Assembly: GCA_002394385.1 (NCBI GenBank)
Contig: DGTS01000010.1
Location: 11,935-75,934 of the forward strand
Direction: 5' to 3'
DNA length: 64,000 nt
Source of the DNA: Prevotella sp. UBA4330
GTDB taxonomy: Bacteria > Bacteroidota > Bacteroidia > Bacteroidales > Bacteroidaceae
Shown piece after piece: positions 58,728 to 64,000 of this stretch. A program made the translations under genes and the position numbers. The stretch's first letter is position 1. Every line of letters starts with the position of its first letter. Below the pieces are notes generated by a model, which saw only the letters and a program-made list of their open reading frames with translations, was not told where the DNA came from and searched no databases.

Positions 58728-59829
58728 TAATAAACAGATGGTATGGAGTGCTGCTCTCAGGGGCATCGCCATACTCGGCATCATGCTGCATAACTATTGC
58801 CACTGGCTCGGTTTCGCGGTAAAGGAGAACGAATATACGTTCGACGGGGAGCATCCGATGCAGTTCTGGGACAAACTGACGTCGCTCGACTCAGACCTTT
58901 TCATCCACTTCTTCTCGTTTTTGGGACATTACGGAGTGCCCGTTTTCCTCTTCGTCAGTGGTTTCGGACTGGTGAAGAAATACGAAAAGGAGTCGAGCGT
59001 AGAGCCTAGAGGGTTGAGCGAAGGCACAATTGAGAACCAGACAAATCACGCTAAGCGCTCGACACTAAACGTTCAACACTTCATGGCAAAGCACTTCCTG
59101 AAACTGTTCCGCCTGATGATTATAGGCTATGTGGTGTTCATCGCAGTCTATTTCTTGCGCCATAACGATGCCGCAACTGTGTTCAGCATCGACCATGTGC
59201 TTGCACAACTGACGATGGTGATAAACTTCGTGTATAAGTATCCTGACAAAGCGATTACCCCGGGACCATACTGGTTCTTCGGACTCATGGTGCAACTCTA
59301 TGCCCTCTACATATTATTATATAACCGCTGGCGCAACTGGAAAGTGCTTGTCGTTACGGTCTTCGTTTGCTGGGCTGTGCAGTGGAGCGCCGATGCTTAT
59401 GGATGGGGAGCCATAAACTTTGTTCGCTACAACTTCATCGGCGGTGTACTGCCCTTCGCTATGGGCATTGCCTACGCCCGCTGGGGCAGGGAACTGTCGC
59501 GCATGGGCTATCTTTCGATGGCACTGTTGTCGGCATTGGTGGTGCTCTTCGGCAGTTTCTGGTTCCACGGATGGCTGTGGGTGCCTGTTGCTGTGGTTGT
59601 TGGCGCGGTGTCAACGGTGCGCCTGCTGCCCTCATGGCTGCTCAGTCCTGCCGCCTGGGTGGGTGGTCTCTCGGCTGCCATCTTCGTGATGCACCCAATA
59701 GCCCGCGAACTGATAATCAGCCACTACCGCCGCAATGACATCTATGGCGGCATTGCCATCTATGTCTTCACAGCCTTTGCAATGGCTATGTTGCTGCGAC
59801 AAGTGCTGAAATACATACCAAAACCCTGA
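58708..59829 (+). CDS. Membrane acyltransferase (acyltransferase family 3)
   Basis: A 373-residue polytopic protein of the OafA-like type that acylates sugars. It has an early helix with LRGIAILGIMLHNYCHW (catalytic-type His), VPVFLFVSGFGLVKKYEKE, and about ten helices. I start it at ATG 58708 (MKTGYNDNKQM), which overlaps the toxin end. The frame is open further up, inside the toxin gene. Two opposite 7-bp arrays (58990-59083) encode an extra cytoplasmic-type loop (SVEPRGLSEG ... AKRSTLNVQHF). The substrate is unknown. Confidence 0.85.
   Translation: MKTGYNDNKQMVWSAALRGIAILGIMLHNYCHWLGFAVKENEYTFDGEHPMQFWDKLTSLDSDLFIHFFSFLGHYGVPVFLFVSGFGLVKKYEKESSVEPRGLSEGTIENQTNHAKRSTLNVQHFMAKHFLKLFRLMIIGYVVFIAVYFLRHNDAATVFSIDHVLAQLTMVINFVYKYPDKAITPGPYWFFGLMVQLYALYILLYNRWRNWKVLVVTVFVCWAVQWSADAYGWGAINFVRYNFIGGVLPFAMGIAYARWGRELSRMGYLSMALLSALVVLFGSFWFHGWLWVPVAVVVGAVSTVRLLPSWLLSPAAWVGGLSAAIFVMHPIARELIISHYRRNDIYGGIAIYVFTAFAMAMLLRQVLKYIPKP
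58990..59083 (+). repeat. Two opposed 7-bp arrays inside the acyltransferase gene
   Basis: Positions 58990-59024 hold GAGTCGA, GCGTAGA, GCCTAGA, GGGTTGA, GCGAAGG. Positions 59049-59083 hold the complementary type CGCTAAG, CGCTCGA, CACTAAA, CGTTCAA, CACTTCA. Both are in frame, with no stop codons. They form a decayed inverted pair of the array type seen in three glycosidase genes. Confidence 0.75.
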
Positions 59830-59839
59830 CAAACTTATA

Positions 59840-59912
59840 AAAGTAAAAAGGTAAGAAAGTAAAAAAGAAAAAAGTAAGAAAGTAAAAAAAGTAAAACATA
59901 TAAAACTCACTA
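59840..59912. repeat. 8-bp class GTAAAAAG array
   Basis: Units AAGTAAAA, AGGTAAGA, AAGTAAAA and AAGAAAAA fill the gap between the acyltransferase and GH53 genes. They mask any promoter for GH53. Confidence 0.8.
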
Positions 59913-59915
59913 ACA

Positions 59916-61178
59916 ATGAAAAAAACTCTACTAACACTAATGATCATCGCATTTGCCATCGCGGCAAGTGCACAACGCTATGCTGGGGGCGACATCTCGC
60001 TGCTCACAAAGTATGAAGAACATGGTGCGAAATACTATGACAACAACGGCAACGTCATCCCCAACATGCTCTCGTTCTTCAAAAGCGAGGGAATGAACGC
60101 TATGCGCGTGCGACTCTTTGTTGACCCTTCTGTGGCACCGTCTGACGAGAAGGGAGAGGGCGTATGCCAGGACCTGGAGTACGTAAAGGCACTGAGCAAG
60201 CGTATAAAAGACGCAGGATTCAAGTTGATGCTCGACTTCCACTACAGCGACTCATGGGCAGACCCAGCCAAGCAATACACTCCTGCCGCATGGGCAACGC
60301 TCACCGATGCTCAACTCCAGACGAAAATCTACGAATATACGGCAGAAGTGCTGCAGCAAATGAACGACAACGGCACCACGCCCGACTTCATTCAGACGGG
60401 CAACGAGATAAGTTACGGCATGATGTGGGCTGGCCGTTCGGCGTCGCAGACATCATGGAAGAAATACTATGCAGGGCAGAGTGCCAACGCCGAGCGTTTC
60501 TTCTCGCTGCTGAAAAAGGCAGGAGAGGCGTGCCGCGACAAGTGCCCCAGTGCGAAGATTGTTATCCACACGGAGCGAGTGGCCAATATAAACTACCTCA
60601 AGGCGTTCTACAATGACATGAAGACCGCAGGCATCGACTATGACATCATCGGTCTGAGTTACTATCCATACCACCACGGCAGCATCGCACAACTCGAGAG
60701 CGCACTCGGCACGCTGGAGTCAAACTTCCCCGAAAAGGACATCATGCTCGTGGAACTTGGCTATTACCACAAGTGGCAACCCGACGACGTGTCCTTCAAC
60801 TACGAGAGCACCTACCCCATCAGCGAGGCTGGGCAGAAGGCTTTCACCGATGCACTCATTCAGAAACTGGAGAGCCATCCGAAGGTGAAAGGCATCTTCT
60901 GGTGGATGATGGAGGCCAACGAGTACGGACTGAACTGGAACACCCAGCGCGTCACCGACAACTGGTATAACGCCGGACTCTTTGACAACGAGACGGGAAA
61001 AGCCCTCTCTGCACTCTCGTCGCTTAAGGACTTCATCGGCACCACAGGCATCGAAGACATCACCCAACAAGCATCGCCCAACAAGCCCAACACGATTTAC
61101 TCCATTTCAGGGCAGCGGCTCAATGCCCCCAGGCAAGGAATAAATATCATCAATGGGAAGAAGGTGATTTGCAAATAA
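59916..61178 (+). CDS. Arabinogalactan endo-beta-1,4-galactanase (GH53) with T9SS tail
   Basis: A 420-residue secreted enzyme that cuts beta-1,4-galactan side chains of pectin. Signal peptide 1-19; GH53 barrel with MRVRLFVDP, LDFHYSDSWADPAKQ, acid Glu164 (TGNEISYG) and nucleophile Glu280 (MLVELGYY). The metal-loop region and the FWWMMEANE motif are also typical. The C-terminus (YSISGQRLNAP ... NGKKVICK) is a T9SS sorting signal, so the enzyme is outside. No SusCD pair lies next to it, but it complements the arabinan PUL at 5577-20284. The family is certain. Confidence 0.95.
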   Translation: MKKTLLTLMIIAFAIAASAQRYAGGDISLLTKYEEHGAKYYDNNGNVIPNMLSFFKSEGMNAMRVRLFVDPSVAPSDEKGEGVCQDLEYVKALSKRIKDAGFKLMLDFHYSDSWADPAKQYTPAAWATLTDAQLQTKIYEYTAEVLQQMNDNGTTPDFIQTGNEISYGMMWAGRSASQTSWKKYYAGQSANAERFFSLLKKAGEACRDKCPSAKIVIHTERVANINYLKAFYNDMKTAGIDYDIIGLSYYPYHHGSIAQLESALGTLESNFPEKDIMLVELGYYHKWQPDDVSFNYESTYPISEAGQKAFTDALIQKLESHPKVKGIFWWMMEANEYGLNWNTQRVTDNWYNAGLFDNETGKALSALSSLKDFIGTTGIEDITQQASPNKPNTIYSISGQRLNAPRQGINIINGKKVICK

Positions 61179-61267
61179 CCAGCACGTTTCCTTTGCTCCA
61201 CATGCTTTATAGAAATGCGACATCATCAAATCTATATTAAATACTAACCATTTAAAGCAAAAACAAA

Positions 61268-61924
61268 ATGAAGAAGTTACTGACTATTGCGATTATTGCG
61301 ATTTTCGCAGCCAACACAGCCAACGCACAGGAGTACGACTATGACATAGACGAACTGCGTGAAGTATGGCAACGTACCATTACAGTCCCGGCATCAGAGG
61401 ACCCAATAATTGAGAAACTTTTCCTGGCATGGGGCAAGGAGTTTAACAGTCGTTTCGCTGACGCATTCCTTGAATACAAGAAAACAGGAAAGGCAAAGGA
61501 CTACAAAATAGATTTTGCACCCAAGAACGGCTTCCTACAGGTGGATGGCACCTACTCATTCGTGGCCGAAGAGAACGGCAACTATTTAAAGGGTGAAGTG
61601 GTGACAAAGGTCCATCTTCTGCAAGCAGCCTATTGGAACCTTCCTAACGGCAACAAACTCTTTGGCGTAAGCGTCGAGATAGATGGCGAAATATTTGCCA
61701 ACTGCACTGTGATGTTCTACGAATACAACGCCTCCAAAGGCACACTCAAGCCCCGTGCCGACGTTGTAAATAGGATATATGACAAAATGGGCATATCGAA
61801 CCCGCCCGAGGGCGAGGAAGAAGAAATCTTCGTCAAACTCCCCAAGGCTGGACGTGACCTCAAGTACAAAGACTATTCAACTGACGTCGAAAAGATAATC
61901 AAGTGGAACGGCAACGGGTTCTAA
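61268..61924 (+). CDS. Exported protein of unknown function
   Basis: A 218-residue protein with a clear signal peptide (MKKLLTIAIIAIFAANTANA, then QEYDYDIDE). The mature part is acidic, without Cys clusters or membrane helices. It has predicted beta-rich segments (GFLQVDGTYSFVAEENGNY) and an acidic loop NPPEGEEEEIF near residue 180. I do not recognise a family. It follows the GH53 gene by 89 bp without a repeat array and may be co-transcribed. It ends before a hairpin at 61986. Confidence 0.75.
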   Translation: MKKLLTIAIIAIFAANTANAQEYDYDIDELREVWQRTITVPASEDPIIEKLFLAWGKEFNSRFADAFLEYKKTGKAKDYKIDFAPKNGFLQVDGTYSFVAEENGNYLKGEVVTKVHLLQAAYWNLPNGNKLFGVSVEIDGEIFANCTVMFYEYNASKGTLKPRADVVNRIYDKMGISNPPEGEEEEIFVKLPKAGRDLKYKDYSTDVEKIIKWNGNGF

Positions 61925-61985
61925 TAACCTCCCGTTTCCTTGCACGAAGAAGGTCTGTGTTTTCAATGCAGTATCCTTGACGCAC

Positions 61986-62022
61986 CTGGCGGCTTATTGC
62001 TGAAGAAGCAGTAAGCCGCCAG
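61986..62022. terminator. Hairpin between convergent genes
   Basis: A 16-bp stem (CTGGCGGCTTATTGCT with its complement, one G-T wobble) and 5-nt loop lie between the ends of the genes at 61924 (+) and 62084 (-). No T run follows on either strand, so it is a possible bidirectional terminator of the weaker type. Confidence 0.6.
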
Positions 62023-62083
62023 TGCCGTAATCATACTTATAATGAAATTGTTGATAATGGCGTTATGCGGTGATGGATACAAT

Positions 62084-62746
62084 CTACTTCATCCATCCCA
62101 TTCTGCGGAGAATGTCGAAGGTGTTTTCTGCCGACTCGCGTTCCTTAGTCTTCTTCACCGAAAGGTACTCTTCAAGCAGTTCGGAACCCTCAAGCAGTGT
62201 CTGCATGTACTCGTCGTTGAGCATGTGTATCGCCACGCGCCCCTTATCGAGCGACTCCGCATCGTCTGTGATTACGTAACCCACAGGGTGCTTCATAACG
62301 TTGCTCTCAGAGATGGCTGCTCCAATGGCTCCGAACATGCCTGCTGTCAGTCCGCGTTTCCTCATTGCCTTTTTTCCGATTCGGGTGTTGGCAAACACCA
62401 GTTGGTTGTCTTTAAACACGAACGCACGTGTGTAACCACTGCCAAATCTCGTTTTCTCGAATCGCAGGTTGCGGCAGTTGACATAAAGAGAGTCGCCATG
62501 AGAGATTACGAAAGCCTCTTTCTTCAATGTCTTGTCGAGGTTGCTGTCACCAGTTGTGAACTTGAAGTCGTTGCCTCCCCACCATAGTTTTCTGCTCTGG
62601 CTGTGCTCCTCAACAATCAGAGTGTCAAGCGGATGCCACACATTGTTTTTGTAGTCACTGTAACTCAGGCAATACCTGTCCTGAGCCATTGCCGCCGCAG
62701 CCATCATCAGGCAGCATGCGAGCATGAATAATCTTGTATGTCTCAT
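62084..62746 (-). CDS. Exported protein of unknown function
   Basis: A 220-residue protein with a signal peptide (1-21, AAAAMA-QD). It has one Ala/Gly-rich hydrophobic stretch (LTAGMFGAIGAAISES, about 133-148) and a charged C-terminus. Other segments: DTLIVEEHSQSRKLWWGGND and VNCRNLRFEKTRFGSG. I do not recognise a family. It starts 4 bp after the stop of the outer-membrane-type protein gene at 62751, so the two form an operon. A periplasmic or envelope role is inferred from the signal peptide only. Confidence 0.75.
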   Translation of the reverse strand: MRHTRLFMLACCLMMAAAAMAQDRYCLSYSDYKNNVWHPLDTLIVEEHSQSRKLWWGGNDFKFTTGDSNLDKTLKKEAFVISHGDSLYVNCRNLRFEKTRFGSGYTRAFVFKDNQLVFANTRIGKKAMRKRGLTAGMFGAIGAAISESNVMKHPVGYVITDDAESLDKGRVAIHMLNDEYMQTLLEGSELLEEYLSVKKTKERESAENTFDILRRMGWMK

Positions 62747-62750
62747 AATA

Positions 62751-63350
62751 TTATAAGTGAAATCTTAATCCTATCGTGAGTGCATAACGCGCTATGCCGT
62801 TAGCCCTGTCTTTATAGTAGTCGTTGTTTTTATCGTCGCTGAAACGGCCGTTAAGGGCACTCAAGTCGAGTCCTATGCCTACATGTTTGCCGAAAAGATA
62901 CTCCACGCCTAACCTTGTGTGGAATCCTATTCCCCATTTCGAGCCGTCTTCTTCAGAATACCGCGCAGCACCTGCACCTATTCCCCACGACCACTGCCAA
63001 CATCCACCACGGGGAGAGCCCATAACAAATTCTGGCGCGAAGTATAATTGCCGGAGCGTACTGCCAGGATATCCAGTGCTGTTGTATGCCCCAATAGCCC
63101 CGAAGCCATAACCCGACGAGAATACGCACTGGTATTCCAACTGCGCTTCTTGACCGAACCTGGAAGAATATTCCCTGCCCGAAGCGACATCATAAACATT
63201 AGAGGAAATCAGTCCCGCACCATATCTTATACTGAATGTATGTGACGCAGGCGACTGGCCTTTTGCATTGAGAGAGTCCTGCACATGACCTGCCGTTACT
63301 GGCAAGTACAGTGATACCAAAGTTAAACAAGTAACGAATAATTGCTTCAT
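62751..63350 (-). CDS. Outer-membrane beta-barrel-like protein
   Basis: A 199-residue exported protein. I start it at ATG 63350 (MKQLFVTCLTLVSLYLPVTAG, signal peptide), not at the upstream frame opening at 63446, which lies in the promoter. The mature part alternates aromatic and polar residues as in eight-stranded barrels (SIRYGAGLISSNVYD, GYGFGAIGAYNS, WGIGFHTRLGVEYLFGKHVGIGLDLSALNG). It ends in a strand with terminal aromatic/hydrophobic residues (YALTIGLRFHL). It probably sits in the outer membrane; the function is unknown. Confidence 0.78.
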   Translation of the reverse strand: MKQLFVTCLTLVSLYLPVTAGHVQDSLNAKGQSPASHTFSIRYGAGLISSNVYDVASGREYSSRFGQEAQLEYQCVFSSGYGFGAIGAYNSTGYPGSTLRQLYFAPEFVMGSPRGGCWQWSWGIGAGAARYSEEDGSKWGIGFHTRLGVEYLFGKHVGIGLDLSALNGRFSDDKNNDYYKDRANGIARYALTIGLRFHL

Positions 63351-63443
63351 ATTAATTAAGTGATTTAAAATTGCGTGATACAGCATGCCATCAATACGAT
63401 TGATGTTTGGGCACCACCATGCCATACTTGGGTTTTGCGACTG

Positions 63444-63474
63444 CAAAAATAGTAATTATAAAGTAAATATGCAA
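63444..63474 (-). promoter_or_regulatory. Promoter of the outer-membrane-type operon
   Basis: Minus strand: -7 box TATTTTTG (63451-63444) and TTG at 63474-63472, 20 bp apart, about 90 bp before ATG 63350. Confidence 0.55.
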
Positions 63475-63540
63475 GTATTAACCTTCTTTTTTCGTGCCAA
63501 TGCTTATATCTGAGGAGACGAAAGAGCGCTAGAGAAAACG

Positions 63541-63643
63541 TCGTTTGTAACCTCTTGGTTTCCAATAAGATACAAGTGGGGTAACAAAGTTAATAACTTT
63601 GTTCAACAAAGTTAATAACATTGTCTCCCCGTTTGGCATCTTT
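63541..63643 (-). repeat. Second copy of the family C element, shorter array
   Basis: Read on the minus strand it matches 20514-20650: GATGCCAAACGGGGAGACAA, then GTTATTAACTTTGTTGAACA and one more partial unit, then TTGTATCTTATTGG with ACCAAGA. It has one full plus one partial 22-bp unit where the other copy has three plus one. It lies in the 351-bp stretch 63351-63701, which holds no intact gene. Confidence 0.8.
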
Positions 63644-63701
63644 CGTTCCCGCAGAAGACATAAGTCGCAATTAAAGTAGTGAGAAGTGACGACCAGACTA
63701 G

Positions 63702-63827
63702 CAAGCAGCCCGCGAAACACTCAATCGTGTGCGCCAGTTCATCAAGGACAATCCCACCGTCTATCTCTCCACCCACTGCCCCGAGGGCTATGAGAACCTG
63801 GAGATGAAACGCGTGATGAAACTGTAA
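63702..63827 (+). pseudogene. C-terminal gene remnant, possibly metallo-beta-lactamase-fold
   Basis: A 41-codon open stretch without start, preceded in frame by a TAG at 63699. It reads ARETLNRVRQFIKDNPTVYL, then STHCPEGYENLE, and ends VMKL. The THxPEG-like ending recalls the C-terminus of metallo-beta-lactamase-fold hydrolases, but the match is short. It is followed by a good terminator, as a real gene end would be. The upstream part of the gene is missing, replaced by the family C element. Confidence 0.45.
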
Positions 63828-63834
63828 AAGACAA

Positions 63835-63866
63835 ACGCCGTGACACATTTGTGTTACGGCGTTTTT
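63835..63866 (+). terminator. Terminator after the gene remnant
   Basis: The stem ACGCCGT-G-ACAC / GTGT-T-ACGGCGT has a 4-nt loop, followed by TTTT. It lies 7 bp after the stop codon of the remnant and is a good rho-independent terminator. Confidence 0.8.
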
Positions 63867-63867
63867 A

Positions 63868-64000
63868 TTATACGGATATGCGAGTGTGAGACCGGAGAAG
63901 TGTAATGTTAACGTGAGTTCGACGAATTCAGAATAGGGTGAGTTGTGTGTCTATGGCTTTTTCGCAAGCGATGCTTGGCTTCTTTGGAAAGAAACAATAC
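63868..64000. other. Window edge, nothing recognised
   Basis: The last 133 bp hold no complete open frame, repeat array or promoter that I can support. A gene may start beyond the edge. Confidence 0.4.

Noticed and set aside
1..64000. rRNA, tRNA or prophage genes
   Set aside because: I saw no tRNA-like cloverleaf with a TTCGA loop in proper context, no rRNA segments, and no integrase, portal or tail genes.

Overview
This window looks like chromosomal DNA of a gut- or rumen-type member of the Bacteroidales, most likely a Prevotellaceae. The reasons are two SusC/SusD-type polysaccharide utilisation loci (PULs), many promoters with the Bacteroidetes -7 box TAnnTTTG, lipoproteins with SPII lipoboxes, and secreted proteins ending in the short 'NGKK(x)(V/I)xK' tail typical of Prevotella type IX secretion (T9SS) sorting domains. 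Species cannot be fixed from the sequence alone.

Layout. (1) 1-5352: purL, with a very long inverted repeat in its leader, then two half-size chromate-transporter (ChrA) genes separated by a perfect 8-bp tandem array. (2) 5577-20284, minus strand: an arabinan PUL. It has two GH43 endo-arabinanases, a secreted protein and a surface lipoprotein built from the same unnamed aromatic-rich module (five copies in all), SusD, SusC, and a membrane sensor that resembles a hybrid two-component regulator but lacks kinase and receiver domains. (3) 20891-44329: a complete starch (Sus) system: neopullulanase, pullulanase, a small AraC-type protein, GH97 SusB, GH77 amylomaltase, a T9SS-type alpha-amylase, SusF, SusE, SusD, SusC, then divergently a LacI-family regulator and an MFS/GPH sugar transporter. 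Five starch promoters have a LacI-type palindrome 61.5-62.5 bp upstream of the -7 box, which suggests that the LacI protein activates them. (4) 44438-59829: surface-glycan and envelope genes: PAP2 phosphatase, two acyltransferases, a UbiA-type phosphoribosyl-polyprenol synthase with a HAD phosphatase and a polytopic membrane protein, a flippase, two glycosyltransferases, a LicD / IspD-like / NAD-epimerase trio that recalls CDP-ribitol metabolism, and a phosphoethanolamine-transferase-like enzyme. A small toxin-antitoxin pair overlaps the second acyltransferase. (5) 59916-64000: a GH53 galactanase, three unrecognised exported proteins, and a decayed gene fragment.

How it works together. The two PULs plus GH53 cover starch and the arabinan and galactan side chains of pectin. 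Polymers are cut at the surface, oligosaccharides are imported by SusCD, and starch products are finished by SusB, SusA and the amylomaltase, with a cytoplasmic-membrane transporter beside lacI.

The most unusual signal is the repeat landscape. Four unrelated families of quasi-palindromic sequence all form tandem arrays with a period of exactly 22 bp at eight intergenic places. Separate 7-bp and 8-bp arrays and G-rich palindromes sit at gene junctions, and some lie in frame inside enzyme genes. No rRNA, tRNA, CRISPR array or complete insertion sequence was seen.
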